Virus record (IMG/VR): IMGVR_UViG_3300008267_000016
Location: 21,269-85,268 of that record
Direction: 5' to 3' (one strand)
Source: a virus
DNA: 64,000 nt
In this document: in pieces, positions 42,914 to 50,141 of the stretch
Layout of the letters: every line of letters begins with the position of its first letter
How positions within the stretch are numbered: the stretch's first letter is position 1
The notes under the pieces: generated by a model
Told to the model about the DNA's origin: nothing
What the model saw: only the letters and a program-made list of their open reading frames with translations
Databases searched by the model: none
Position numbers and translations under genes: made by a program

Positions 42914-43429
42914 TCAGAGGAGACCTTTCGATCTGGCTACCTTGGCATCGTGATTGTATCTGCCTGTGTACCTGTAGCTAACTTGAGGCGTGTCAGACAT
43001 TTCAGTAAAGATGATCTGACCGCACCGCATACCAGGCCACAGAGGGAAAGCACTAAACCTTTTAGCGTTCTTGAACTCGAGAGTCAGAACAGAATCATTG
43101 AAGCCTGGGTCGATGTAGCCCGCCATCAGGTGCTCTAATCCCGCACGGGCGAGGGATGACTTAAGCGCAAACTGAGCGCAGATAAAGTCTGGGATGTTAA
43201 AGACTTCTGCGCTTTGAGCCAGGATGAACTCGTTAGGAAGCAGTAAGTACGGATTAGATCTTGTGTGATCTGAGATGTCTTTAGGCAGTAGACCTCCGTC
43301 TTCAACCTCTATGAAAATGTTTGTTCCGAGAGTTATGTCCAGACTGGCCGGGTTGACCATCGTGGGATCAAAAGGCTCGATCATCCCACCTTGGCAGAGA
43401 GCTGTGATCCGCCAGTCTGGAAGCACCAT
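42914..43429 (-). CDS. dcd: dCTP deaminase
   Basis: From the ATG at 43429 the protein has 171 residues. It has the family core FALKSSLARAGLEHLMAGYI, then DPGFNDSVLTLEFKN with the catalytic Glu, and a C-terminal YTGRYNHD. The enzyme turns dCTP into dUTP, feeding thymidylate synthesis with the phage ThyX. It has the bacterial Dcd length and lacks a kinase or other fusion. Confidence 0.93.
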   Translation of the reverse strand: MVLPDWRITALCQGGMIEPFDPTMVNPASLDITLGTNIFIEVEDGGLLPKDISDHTRSNPYLLLPNEFILAQSAEVFNIPDFICAQFALKSSLARAGLEHLMAGYIDPGFNDSVLTLEFKNAKRFSAFPLWPGMRCGQIIFTEMSDTPQVSYRYTGRYNHDAKVARSKGLL

Positions 43430-43454
43430 AAGAAGCAATAAGCTGACAGAGAGA

Positions 43455-43769
43455 CTAACTCAGTTTGCTGTGAATTTCATCAAAGAGTGCCCGACCCTTC
43501 TCTGTTAGTTTCACAAACTTGATTCTTTGATCTGCGTGCCAGGGTTCCCTGCTGATGAGGCCCATCCCAGGTTCACCCTTTTGAGTTTGTGAATCTAGGA
43601 TGCTGCAGTTTCTACTAACGCTTGACTTTGGGATGTCTAGCTTCCTGGCTATGTCCGTCTGAAGGAGTCCCTCTTGAGACTCCCCTACGGCAAGAAAGAT
43701 AAGTAATGTCGTACAAGATACTTCACGCGGGTTATACCGAGCGAAGGGTTCTATTGCGAGCGAGAGCAT
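43455..43769 (-). CDS. MarR-like winged-helix regulator
   Basis: A 104-residue protein with LLQTDIARKLDIPKSSVSRN as helix-turn-helix, GLISREPWHADQRIKFVKLT as wing and EKGRALFDEIHSKLS as the final helix: a minimal MarR/winged-helix repressor. Probably controls the leftward early genes around it; the site is unknown. Confidence 0.8.
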   Translation of the reverse strand: MLSLAIEPFARYNPREVSCTTLLIFLAVGESQEGLLQTDIARKLDIPKSSVSRNCSILDSQTQKGEPGMGLISREPWHADQRIKFVKLTEKGRALFDEIHSKLS

Positions 43770-43948
43770 TCAGGTTTTAGTTGCAGTAATTTAATGTCAA
43801 GGTCATGCAGATTCACCAGCGTAGCTGTGATCTCTTCTTTCATCGACTCAGAGGCAGACAGCAAGTTAAGTTCCTGCCTGACAACTAAAGCATTTAGGGC
43901 ACGTCGGAGCGTGAGAATCTCCTTGAGCGTGAAGCTTACTTCTGACAT
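43751..43948 (-). CDS. Small coiled-coil protein
   Basis: A 65-residue helical protein (MSEVSFTLKEILTLRRALNA, HDLDIKLLQLKPECSRSQ). It overlaps the regulator gene by 19 bases and the upstream secreted-peptide gene by 13. Confidence 0.65.
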   Translation of the reverse strand: MSEVSFTLKEILTLRRALNALVVRQELNLLSASESMKEEITATLVNLHDLDIKLLQLKPECSRSQ

Positions 43949-44058
43949 TGTTCTTGGTTGACTTCGGTGTATTGCCCTGTGTGATGCGCGTGGGCAGCCA
44001 CAGAGCTAAAAGAAACAAGACTGATTGAGATCAGGATGAGGTTAGTGAGAAGCTTCAT
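43936..44058 (-). CDS. 40-residue secreted peptide
   Basis: Reads MKLLTNLILISISLVSFSSV then AAHAHHTGQYTEVNQEQCQK. It has a classic signal peptide (Lys, hydrophobic core, Ala-x-Ala cleavage after about residue 24), leaving a mature peptide of about 16 residues with one Cys. Part of the exported-protein group in 43.9-48.1 kb. Confidence 0.6.
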   Translation of the reverse strand: MKLLTNLILISISLVSFSSVAAHAHHTGQYTEVNQEQCQK

Positions 44059-44080
44059 GCTTGGGGTGTGCGTCAGAAGT

Positions 44081-44335
44081 CTACTTGGATAGGTCTTCCA
44101 AGATCGGGATGAGTCGATTTGCTAACTCACGAGCTGGCTTGCTCTTGCTCCCCTTGATCACAGAGAGCAATGTTTGAGGGCTTATGTTTGTGTAGGTGAT
44201 GTGTTTGCTGCTGATCTGAGAGTGAAGAACGATGGTGATTGGGGAATTCACAAGCAGCCGGAGGTTTCGGGTTGAGTTTAAGGTTGAATCTTCATCAGCA
44301 ACCAGGTCCGTAATGGAGTTTGCCGTTGGGAGCAA
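44081..44335 (-). CDS. Hypothetical protein, start uncertain
   Basis: A frame of 84 codons from TTG at 44335 (TLNSTRNLRLLVNSPITIVL, TLLSVIKGSKSKPARELANR). The helical C-terminus looks real. It overlaps the previous gene by 41 bases, and a GTG inside gives a shorter alternative. Confidence 0.5.
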   Translation of the reverse strand: MLPTANSITDLVADEDSTLNSTRNLRLLVNSPITIVLHSQISSKHITYTNISPQTLLSVIKGSKSKPARELANRLIPILEDLSK

Positions 44336-44453
44336 CTGGGCATTGCATCGAATCCGTTTTTGCCACTGTTCCTCCTCGCATCACAGCACTCAACAAAACT
44401 GAAGCAGAGAAGATTAGGGCGAAGATCTGCAGTTTCTGGTAAGTGGTGCGCAT
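44295..44453 (-). CDS. 52-residue exported or membrane peptide
   Basis: From ATG at 44453, sharing one base with the previous TGA (TGATG), it reads MRTTYQKLQIFALIFSASVL then a Gly/Thr/Lys segment and MQCPVAPNGKLHYGPGC. The hydrophobic N-terminal helix is a signal or anchor, and two Cys in the mature part could form a disulfide. An antiphase frame over it is a shadow. Confidence 0.55.
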   Translation of the reverse strand: MRTTYQKLQIFALIFSASVLLSAVMRGGTVAKTDSMQCPVAPNGKLHYGPGC

Positions 44454-45196
44454 CACGATTGAACAATGAGTTTGGATACGTTGAAGTGCTTGATCCACGT
44501 CACGAGCTTTACAGTTGCGTCGACGTTCTCAAGACCGATGCAGCCGCTAGTGCCTGACTCTCCGTTGAGTTTGCCCCAGGAAGGGTCAACGTGAAAGCCA
44601 AGATCGGATCGCCCTGTGGCGAACATAGGTGTGATCGGCACCCAATAGCCGCTACCTAGTTCGGGATCGCTGAAGGGTCCGCTTTCGATTCCTGCTCGCT
44701 CAATCCGGTAAGTTCCGACAGGCAGAGGGGCCTTTGTGCCAGCGATGTGACGATTAACTGCTTGTCGGGACGCTCTACCCGTCACAGCCTGCAGGCTATC
44801 TAGGACAGTTCCATCCTTACTGATCAGCTGGAGTGTCCAAATAGGATCTTTAGTTGATTTGATCGACTGCGATGATTTTTTAAGTACAAGGAACGGTGCG
44901 TTAGATAGTGGAGGAAGTGCTGGAGGTTGATTCGTGAACTGTATGGAGGGGCGTAAAGATCCTGGTTCGTTTTGGTAGCCTGGCTCAGGTGTAGCGTCCA
45001 GAGGTAACCCACCATCAGGATAAGTTCGAGCCGGATCGTTGCCCAACTCTAAGGGTTGTTCCATGGCGAGCAGCATCTGTTGGTGATACTCGCTGACTTC
45101 CCCTCTTGATTCAAAAAACTTTTGACCTTGATGGATGCCGAGAGCTAGTACAACGCCACCGACTGAACCAATTAAAGCGTACATTTTGAGTTTCAT
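44453..45196 (-). CDS. Membrane-anchored L,D-transpeptidase-like protein
   Basis: A 247-residue protein. Residues 5-22 are a membrane anchor, 30-110 a Pro-rich linker, and 100-247 a YkuD-type catalytic domain with LGFHVDPSWGKLNGESG and TSGCIGLENVD: the conserved His and the S-G-C-I-G-L nucleophile loop. These enzymes cross-link or edit peptidoglycan peptides. Phage-borne copies among exported proteins could strengthen or change the host wall during infection. Confidence 0.8.
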   Translation of the reverse strand: MKLKMYALIGSVGGVVLALGIHQGQKFFESRGEVSEYHQQMLLAMEQPLELGNDPARTYPDGGLPLDATPEPGYQNEPGSLRPSIQFTNQPPALPPLSNAPFLVLKKSSQSIKSTKDPIWTLQLISKDGTVLDSLQAVTGRASRQAVNRHIAGTKAPLPVGTYRIERAGIESGPFSDPELGSGYWVPITPMFATGRSDLGFHVDPSWGKLNGESGTSGCIGLENVDATVKLVTWIKHFNVSKLIVQS

Positions 45197-45199
45197 TAG

Positions 45200-45598
45200 T
45201 TACATGTTCCCAGGGCCTGTTTGTACAGACGGAGGAGGTAGGTAAGGAGCAGGTGACTCGAAGTTACCCGGACCCACTGTAGGCGCTGGCGGGGCAGCAA
45301 CATGTGCTGGGTCAGCTTGTTGAAACACAGCCGTTTCAGGCGCTGGTTGTTGTTCCTTTGGTGCCTCTGCCTCTGGTGTTTCCTTGGCTTCTTTCGAAGC
45401 GGTCGGGCCACCACCTTCGAGCTGCTGTAGCCACTCAGATTTTGCCGCCTGCTGTGGGTCAGCTTCGAGTTTCCCTGGTTTGTCTTTAGATGCGCCGGGT
45501 ATCAAAGCTGATACAACCATACCCCCTAAACTTATGCAGATTGAAGCCACGAGGAAGGCGCCAACACCTGCAGCCACTAAAGCTATCTTGCGAAACAT
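45200..45598 (-). CDS. Single-pass membrane protein with Pro/Ala-rich tail
   Basis: A 132-residue protein. Residues 5-35 form a hydrophobic helix (IALVAAGVGAFLVASICISL); the rest is acidic and Pro/Ala/Gln-rich with PGNFESPAPYLPPPS at the end. It lies just upstream of the transpeptidase gene, with the same membrane-plus-linker style, and could be its partner. Confidence 0.65.
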   Translation of the reverse strand: MFRKIALVAAGVGAFLVASICISLGGMVVSALIPGASKDKPGKLEADPQQAAKSEWLQQLEGGGPTASKEAKETPEAEAPKEQQPAPETAVFQQADPAHVAAPPAPTVGPGNFESPAPYLPPPSVQTGPGNM

Positions 45599-45608
45599 GA
45601 TTGTTCAG

Positions 45609-45998
45609 TTAGTTGACGGCTTCGCTACCCCAGCGATTCAAGACTGCACGGAGTCCAGCTGCTTGAGCATCAGGACCATTACGATCCTTACAGGAGTAGT
45701 AACCCTCTAAATAAACTTCTTGAAGTTCCCTATCTGTCGGCCGCTTGTCTGAGCCTCGCGGTTTAGGACGACGAGCCTCACGCAGTTTTTTCACAAGGAT
45801 TCTTCGTTGAAACTTAGTACCACAGCAGGGATCAACTTCAACTAAAGCACAACACGCTTCTAGCTCCGTATCTGCACCCCACTGAGCAGCTTCGTTAGCT
45901 ACATCAATTACCCACTGATTTGGGGGTAGAGCTTTAGCCCCTAGAAACCATCGCTGTACCAATGCTTGTGATGGGGTGACTGGATGTTCTTGAGTCAT
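45609..45998 (-). CDS. MTQEHPVTP-type modular protein
   Basis: From the ATG at 45998, 129 residues: MTQEHPVTPSQALVQRWFLG, AAQWGADTELEACCALVE and LREARRPKPRGSDKRPTDRE, ending AAGLRAVLNRWGSEAVN. The N-terminal module is shared with the protein at 25633 and the ending resembles the ARAVLARWG module at 24446. It therefore joins two modules found apart in the GC-rich array. Confidence 0.8.
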   Translation of the reverse strand: MTQEHPVTPSQALVQRWFLGAKALPPNQWVIDVANEAAQWGADTELEACCALVEVDPCCGTKFQRRILVKKLREARRPKPRGSDKRPTDRELQEVYLEGYYSCKDRNGPDAQAAGLRAVLNRWGSEAVN

Positions 45999-46023
45999 TT
46001 TTAAATTAAATACTGTTTTGAAA

Positions 46024-46302
46024 CTATCTGCATAGATAGTCAGAGCGCATCCAACCCACGAGTCCGTTGTACTCAACTTTCCACCAGCGCAGTTTGTCTC
46101 CACCCCACACCCAAGTCAGTGCACGGAGATAACTTTCATTCGGGATCGAAGCAACAACAGTTGCTCGTGTTGATGGTTGTGTCCGTAGATTTACTGAGCT
46201 GTTGTAGTCACGAGTGCAAGTCATCGCCCACTGAGCTTTAGCCGGCGTGGCGATGAGAAACGAAGCGAAAGAAGAAAGGAGTAAGGAAGTAAGGAGTTTC
46301 AT
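46024..46302 (-). CDS. Secreted SH3-domain protein
   Basis: A 92-residue protein with a signal peptide (MKLLTSLLLSSFASFLIATP, AKAQ cleavage) and a bacterial SH3 domain (SSVNLRTQPSTRATVVASIP, WWKVEYNGLVGWMRSDYL). Bacterial SH3 domains bind peptidoglycan or proteins in the periplasm. Confidence 0.8.
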   Translation of the reverse strand: MKLLTSLLLSSFASFLIATPAKAQWAMTCTRDYNSSVNLRTQPSTRATVVASIPNESYLRALTWVWGGDKLRWWKVEYNGLVGWMRSDYLCR

Positions 46303-46304
46303 GG

Positions 46305-46559
46305 TTAGTTGAGGGACTGAGGGATTACATCTTCGAGAGGAACTAGAAGCTTAATTGTCCAGGCCCTGAAGTTGTTACTAGTGCGGTCGATTTCTACAAG
46401 TTTCCGTTCTTCTAATGAAGCAACAGCTTTTAGAAAGACGTTTTGCCTACTTGCTGTGACTTTGCCGAGGTAGCAAGGTTCGTCGGGATAACGGTGTTCG
46501 TGTTGTGCTACCAAACGTATGAGGTTACGTTGGTTAGTTCGCAGGTTAGGCAGAGGCAT
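46305..46559 (-). CDS. Winged-helix-like small protein
   Basis: An 84-residue protein (NLRTNQRNLIRLVAQHEHRY, SRQNVFLKAVASLEERKLVE, then a strand ending in the wing-like NNFRAWTIKLLV). The pattern is that of a MarR-like winged helix. Its ATG overlaps the previous stop by one base. Confidence 0.55.
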   Translation of the reverse strand: MPLPNLRTNQRNLIRLVAQHEHRYPDEPCYLGKVTASRQNVFLKAVASLEERKLVEIDRTSNNFRAWTIKLLVPLEDVIPQSLN

Positions 46560-46924
46560 TAGTGCATTGGAACGCGGCTAACAGTGTAATCCTGCTTGTC
46601 CACCATGGGGATGACTTCGTTCTGTGTAGTCAGAAACCACTCGAAATTAGTTTGTGACACACAAGCACCGCAGAACTCACGCAAGATAACGTGCAGGCGA
46701 GACTTAGTTGTGTTTGTTCGCCACCCACAGTTGTTGACTGTTACATCGTCGGGAGTCACCGTGGCGATGAGGTTGTTGTGCAGGTAGACATTGCAGCGGT
46801 CGATGATGCGATCTTCAGAATCCACAGGATGTGGGAAGTGAATACACTCAACGCGAGTGTTATCCAAGCTGAAGTTCTTGCGCTCGATGATTGCGCTGAG
46901 CATCTTCTTTTCGATGGTTCTCAT
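46559..46924 (-). CDS. Conserved phage protein (MRTIE...TKSRL family)
   Basis: A 121-residue protein: MRTIEKKMLSAIIERKNFSL, VYLHNNLIATVTPDDVTVN, CGWRTNTTKSRLHVILREF. This arrangement is common in small unknown proteins of many tailed phages. The Cys pair CGAC after it is variable. Coupled by ATGA-type overlap to the next gene upstream. Confidence 0.8.
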   Translation of the reverse strand: MRTIEKKMLSAIIERKNFSLDNTRVECIHFPHPVDSEDRIIDRCNVYLHNNLIATVTPDDVTVNNCGWRTNTTKSRLHVILREFCGACVSQTNFEWFLTTQNEVIPMVDKQDYTVSRVPMH

Positions 46925-47292
46925 GATTCAGTGTTGTAATGGTTGACTACAGCTTCGAACGAATCAGGCGAAGCGATTGGTTTGAACCGACGAACTTGGT
47001 TTAGCCACTGATCTTTGTGTACCCAGGATTTTGCATCAGGCTCTGAGCCGGGTAGTTCATCTTTGAACGTGAGATCCCACGCTTTAGCTAGTTTGATTGC
47101 TTCGTTCATGGGACCGTTATACCTGCCGGCCGTCATTCCTGACTCAATGTGAGTGATTGTCCAGGTGCATTTCTCTTTGCTGAGTTTGCCACCGAAACCG
47201 ACAACTGGGCGGTGGACAGCCAAGGCTTCTCCCATCCACTTAGTAGGGATCTTGAAAGCGCCTTCGTTCGTGTTAATCGTCACCATCTTCAT
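46921..47292 (-). CDS. Conserved phage protein of unknown function
   Basis: From ATG at 47292, 123 residues: a beta strand (VTINTNEGAFKIP), then TWTITHIESGMTAGRYNGPM and AIKLAKAWD. The WxITHxxSG-x-x-AG and final helix suggest a small alpha-beta protein known from phage early regions. It overlaps the gene at 47273 by 20 bases. Confidence 0.7.
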   Translation of the reverse strand: MKMVTINTNEGAFKIPTKWMGEALAVHRPVVGFGGKLSKEKCTWTITHIESGMTAGRYNGPMNEAIKLAKAWDLTFKDELPGSEPDAKSWVHKDQWLNQVRRFKPIASPDSFEAVVNHYNTES

Positions 47293-47476
47293 GGTCTGCA
47301 ATGGATTGTTTAAGCTGGTCGATTGCCTGCATCAGGCGATGGGCACGCGCTGAAGTTATGCAGTCTTCGAGTGAAGATTCCAATTCATTCAGTGCATGGC
47401 GTGCATCTTCAATAGTTAGGAAAGTGTCGACGGCGTACGGTGCGCCATACTCATCATCAACGACAATTTGAATCAT
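47273..47476 (-). CDS. Small acidic helical protein
   Basis: From ATG at 47476, 67 residues: MIQIVVDDEYGAPYAVDTFL, EDARHALNELESSLEDCITS. Starts at a TGATG junction with the gene before it. Confidence 0.65.
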   Translation of the reverse strand: MIQIVVDDEYGAPYAVDTFLTIEDARHALNELESSLEDCITSARAHRLMQAIDQLKQSIADHEDGDD

Positions 47477-47700
47477 CAGATCATCCCGTGAGAGTCGATG
47501 TGGGCTTGAATCATGTCGTCTGTAGGTTCCCAACCTTCGAGATACTCAAGGGCAGGGATGATGTTGTCCTCGATCTGCTCGATTACATCTGCGGGAATCG
47601 TGTCATCGTGCCGCACGATTTGCTTGAAGCGAGCGAGAGAGTGATACGCGAGAGAGTGCCAGCTCAAGTTGTAAAGATCGTAAGGAATGTGATTTGTCAT
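47476..47700 (-). CDS. Small hypothetical protein, first gene after a strong promoter
   Basis: From ATG at 47700, 74 residues (MTNHIPYDLYNLSWHSLAYH, IPADVIEQIEDNIIPALEYL). The 5' leader between promoter and ATG contains the GATGACCGTAGAA repeat described separately. Confidence 0.7.
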   Translation of the reverse strand: MTNHIPYDLYNLSWHSLAYHSLARFKQIVRHDDTIPADVIEQIEDNIIPALEYLEGWEPTDDMIQAHIDSHGMI

Positions 47701-47710
47701 GATCAAAAAT

Positions 47711-47723
47711 GATGACCGTAGAA
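47711..47723. repeat. GATGACCGTAGAA repeat, copy 1
   Basis: The 13-base sequence also occurs at 51188 and 52098, where it extends to 17 bases. Here it lies in the 5' leader of a leftward operon. Confidence 0.85.
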
Positions 47724-47749
47724 GATGTGATGCAGCGAGAGGCCGCCAC

Positions 47750-47777
47750 ACTATACCATGCCTGTCGGAACAGTCAA
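47750..47777 (-). promoter_or_regulatory. Sigma70-type promoter
   Basis: On the minus strand TTGACT is followed after 16 bases by TATAGT. It lies about 50 bases before the ATG at 47700 and drives the 47.7 kb leftward genes. The same TATAGT box precedes both tRNA genes. Confidence 0.8.
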
Positions 47778-47786
47778 GGCACTGTG

Positions 47787-48104
47787 CTAGTAGTGGATGG
47801 ATACTGTTGCGATACCATCAATCGGTACACCTAGGCGATAGGCTGCGCCAGCTGACAAGTCGATCGAGTTACACTCGCAGCGATCTGTGATTGGTACAGT
47901 CAGGGTTCGCCCCTTGTGCTGAACGCGAACCTTTGTGCCGCAAGGTAACCAAGGGTGAGCAGCTGAAATACCCCAGTGCTGGTAAGTTTGACCGCAGTAA
48001 GTTTCTCTCGCGTGATACCACTCGTGGTAAACAGTTGCAGTAACTGGGCGAGCACTAACTGGGTTGATGAACATCATAGGGAACAACAAAAGCAATCGTT
48101 TCAT
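47787..48104 (-). CDS. Secreted RlpA-like double-psi beta-barrel protein
   Basis: A 105-residue protein with a signal peptide (MKRLLLLFPMMFINPVSA) and a barrel domain: WGISAAHPWLPCGTKVRVQH, LTVPITDRCECNSIDLSAGA, YRLGVPIDGIATVSI. The GTxVxV, VTDRxxC and D-L-S-x-x-A marks fit RlpA-like proteins, some of which cut denuded peptidoglycan. It is one of at least five exported cell-wall-type products in this region. Confidence 0.85.
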   Translation of the reverse strand: MKRLLLLFPMMFINPVSARPVTATVYHEWYHARETYCGQTYQHWGISAAHPWLPCGTKVRVQHKGRTLTVPITDRCECNSIDLSAGAAYRLGVPIDGIATVSIHY

Positions 48105-48146
48105 GTGATGTTGAAGTGATTGTGTGAGTTGGCCCCGCTTCAGCGG
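48105..48146 (-). repeat. Intergenic hairpin element, copy A
   Basis: On the minus strand the element has CCCGC-TGAA-GCGGG followed by GCCAACTCACACAATCACTT and then the ATG of the RlpA-like gene. The stop codon of the upstream gene lies inside the hairpin loop. Confidence 0.75.
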
Positions 48147-48544
48147 GCATTAAGGATCGCTTCGATGTCGATTAGTTTGTTGCTGTTGTCGTAGTAAGTG
48201 CAATCAGCTGAGATACCTGCCCGACTATCGTATGAAGTCCACACGATCTTCATGAACTTGCTGGTCATTAGGCAAGCGTAGTGATCAGTGATGAAGTCAA
48301 AGATCTCGTTGTCGCTGTTGATTTCCTCCGTGTCCATTGTCACTGTGAGCTTGTCGCCGACAAGTTCTACATAGTTTGAGACTTGATCAGCAAACTCTTC
48401 GAAGGAAGCACAATCCTGCAGAGCTTCGGGGATCTCGTCTTCGTGGTTAGTCAAGTAGTCATAAAGATTAGAGCAGAGATCATTAACGTCGAGCACGTTG
48501 TTAATGCTGCAGGTAGCGATTGCGCAGTGTTGTGTGAAAGACAT
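48140..48544 (-). CDS. Hypothetical acidic protein
   Basis: A 134-residue Asp/Glu/Cys-containing protein (AIATCSINNVLDVNDLCSNL, KFMKIVWTSYDSRAGISADC). Flanked on both sides by the repeated hairpin element. No family recognised. Confidence 0.7.
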   Translation of the reverse strand: MSFTQHCAIATCSINNVLDVNDLCSNLYDYLTNHEDEIPEALQDCASFEEFADQVSNYVELVGDKLTVTMDTEEINSDNEIFDFITDHYACLMTSKFMKIVWTSYDSRAGISADCTYYDNSNKLIDIEAILNAR

Positions 48545-48589
48545 TGTGTTGTTGAAGTGATTGTGTGAGTTGGCCCCGCGTTAGCGGGT
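48545..48589 (-). repeat. Intergenic hairpin element, copy B
   Basis: Same element as copy A with the hairpin CCCGC-TAAC-GCGGG, followed by the same 20-base tail before the ATG at 48544. Confidence 0.75.
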
Positions 48590-48804
48590 TAGGTTAGGTA
48601 GTCGCTGTCTAGATTGTCTTGCTCAAGCTTTAGCTCAATCGCTTCTTGATAAGACTCAACGACATTCATAAGATCCTGCAGACGTTGGTGCATACGAGCG
48701 TGGAGATACTCGTGATTAATTACAAGTTGCTCAGCATCGTGCAGTAGTGTCCACAGATCTATTGCTCTAGTTTGTTCACGGACTAGGTTGGCTGATTGTT
48801 TCAT
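48589..48804 (-). CDS. Small helical protein
   Basis: A 71-residue helical protein (LVREQTRAIDLWTLLHDAEQ, RMHQRLQDLMNVVESYQEAI). Overlaps the upstream gene by 29 bases. Function unknown. Confidence 0.65.
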   Translation of the reverse strand: MKQSANLVREQTRAIDLWTLLHDAEQLVINHEYLHARMHQRLQDLMNVVESYQEAIELKLEQDNLDSDYLT

Positions 48805-48967
48805 TGTCTGGGTAGATAAGTTTCTGCTGTTTGAGCAAGATCATGTGATCAAGCGCGTCACCTAAAGTCGACCGAATGTACTCATCTTTAAGTGCTGCAA
48901 ACTCATAAGCTTCGTAGATAGCTGTGTAGAGTTTGTCAAACTGTGTCTGTGTCACGATTCCCTCCAT
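48776..48967 (-). CDS. Small helical protein
   Basis: A 63-residue protein (TQTQFDKLYTAIYEAYEFAA, GDALDHMILLKQQ). Overlaps both neighbours by 16-29 bases, typical of this packed leftward set. Confidence 0.65.
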   Translation of the reverse strand: MEGIVTQTQFDKLYTAIYEAYEFAALKDEYIRSTLGDALDHMILLKQQKLIYPDNETISQPSP

Positions 48968-49119
48968 GCTTTACAGCAACGTGAACTGATGTAATAGTCG
49001 GCTGAGTAATCACAGATTTGATACTCATGCAGCGTGGCTTTAGCCTCTTTGTGAGACTCGAACTCGTCAACAGTTTCTAGGTAGTTGTGGTTGATTGAAC
49101 GGCGTTGGATGTAGTACAT
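48952..49119 (-). CDS. 55-residue protein with YYISSR-CKAW motif
   Basis: Reads MYYIQRRSINHNYLETVDEF, ESHKEAKATLHEYQICDYSA and YYISSRCCKAWRES. The L-E-T-V-D-E-F ... E-A ... L-x-E-Y ... Y-Y-I-S-S-R-x-C-K-A-W pattern is one I recognise from short unknown phage proteins. Lies 2 bases after the next gene's stop. Confidence 0.7.
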   Translation of the reverse strand: MYYIQRRSINHNYLETVDEFESHKEAKATLHEYQICDYSADYYISSRCCKAWRES

Positions 49120-49121
49120 AG

Positions 49122-49403
49122 TCAGGCGAAGGTAAGTTCTTCGTAGGGACGGAAGTAGCGATCCTGTAGATACTCAATGTCTTCGTGAGTTAGTGACTTC
49201 GATGCACTGTGAAACACATTCACACAACGCTTGCAATGTAGAAACGTGTCGCTGTATTCTTGCGGCCACTGTTCGTTGTTAGCTTGAACGTGAACCTCTG
49301 TGGTGTTAGCTAAGCGAGCAACGTGGACATTAACGCACCTACCTGACGGTAGTTGTACGTATTCTGTGCAGCCACGATGAAGATTAAAGACGGAAAGTTT
49401 CAT
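49122..49403 (-). CDS. Hypothetical protein
   Basis: A 93-residue protein with a beta-rich start (LSVFNLHRGCTEYVQLPSGR) and CKRCVNVFHSASKSLTHEDI. The CxxC could bind metal. Preceded by hairpin element copy C. Confidence 0.65.
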   Translation of the reverse strand: MKLSVFNLHRGCTEYVQLPSGRCVNVHVARLANTTEVHVQANNEQWPQEYSDTFLHCKRCVNVFHSASKSLTHEDIEYLQDRYFRPYEELTFA

Positions 49404-49447
49404 GGTGATGTTGTTGGTATTGTGTGAGTTGGCCCGCGTTAGCGGTT
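49404..49447 (-). repeat. Intergenic hairpin element, copy C
   Basis: The hairpin is CCGC-TAAC-GCGG, with a 4-bp stem still paired, followed by GCCAACTCACACAAT before the ATG at 49403. The TAA stop of the upstream gene is in the loop. Confidence 0.7.
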
Positions 49448-49663
49448 AGGTTCTACTTCGCCGAACATTTGATCAAACAGAGAAGGCTCGGATTCATACT
49501 TAATCTGCTCACGAACGTTGCGCAGTTCGGATAACAAAGCATCATGCTTGAGCTTCATCTTGTGTAGTTCATTCCAGCTAGCTAGAACATCACGCTGGAG
49601 GGTGAATTGCTTGTTGATGAGATCGTCCATGATGATGTAAGTGTCGTCGATGTTGTTAGTCAT
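49439..49663 (-). CDS. Small coiled-coil protein
   Basis: A 74-residue protein (FTLQRDVLASWNELHKMKLK, ALLSELRNVREQIKY) with a predicted coiled coil. ATGA overlap with the upstream gene. Confidence 0.65.
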   Translation of the reverse strand: MTNNIDDTYIIMDDLINKQFTLQRDVLASWNELHKMKLKHDALLSELRNVREQIKYESEPSLFDQMFGEVEPNR

Positions 49664-49974
49664 GACCAGAAGTTACCTAAACGAAACTCAGAAACGAAGC
49701 TGTGGGCGATAGATTCTGCAGCCACAAGGCGCTCAGGTTTGGGAAACATAGCGTTCCACGATGTAGCCATAGAGCCGTAGCAGAGTTTGTAATCTTTAGC
49801 AGCTGGCACAAGTAAATAACGCTCGATGTAAGCAATAGCCCGGTCGAGACTAAACGTACCTTGCTTGTAGAACTTAGATAGAGTCTTGCCCACTGTGTTG
49901 TAGTGAGCAGATGAGAAGTTGACTGCGTACACTTCTAGTTCGCGTGCAGCAACTGTGTCGATTGTGTGAGCCAT
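49660..49974 (-). CDS. Hypothetical protein
   Basis: A 104-residue protein (TIDTVAARELEVYAVNFSSA, FKQGTFSLDRAIAYIERYLL-like helix, WNAMFPKPERLVAAESIAHS). No motif assigned. Confidence 0.65.
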   Translation of the reverse strand: MAHTIDTVAARELEVYAVNFSSAHYNTVGKTLSKFYKQGTFSLDRAIAYIERYLLVPAAKDYKLCYGSMATSWNAMFPKPERLVAAESIAHSFVSEFRLGNFWS

Positions 49975-49977
49975 TTG

Positions 49978-50139
49978 TCAGACTTGCAGGGCGAATGTTT
50001 GGAAAGCTTCTAGGAGGTTGTAAAACTCGTCTCGCTCGATAGGATCAATCTCGCCAGACTGTGCGAGTTGATTAAGCGCAGCGAGAGTGAACTCAACCTC
50101 ACGACGACTAACGAAGTTAAAGTGCGGGATCGGTTGCAT
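49978..50139 (-). CDS. 53-residue protein
   Basis: Reads MQPIPHFNFVSRREVEFTLA, ALNQLAQSGEIDPIERDEFY, NLLEAFQTFALQV. A compact helical protein fitting exactly between its neighbours (2-3 base gaps). Confidence 0.6.
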   Translation of the reverse strand: MQPIPHFNFVSRREVEFTLAALNQLAQSGEIDPIERDEFYNLLEAFQTFALQV

Positions 50140-50141
50140 GA

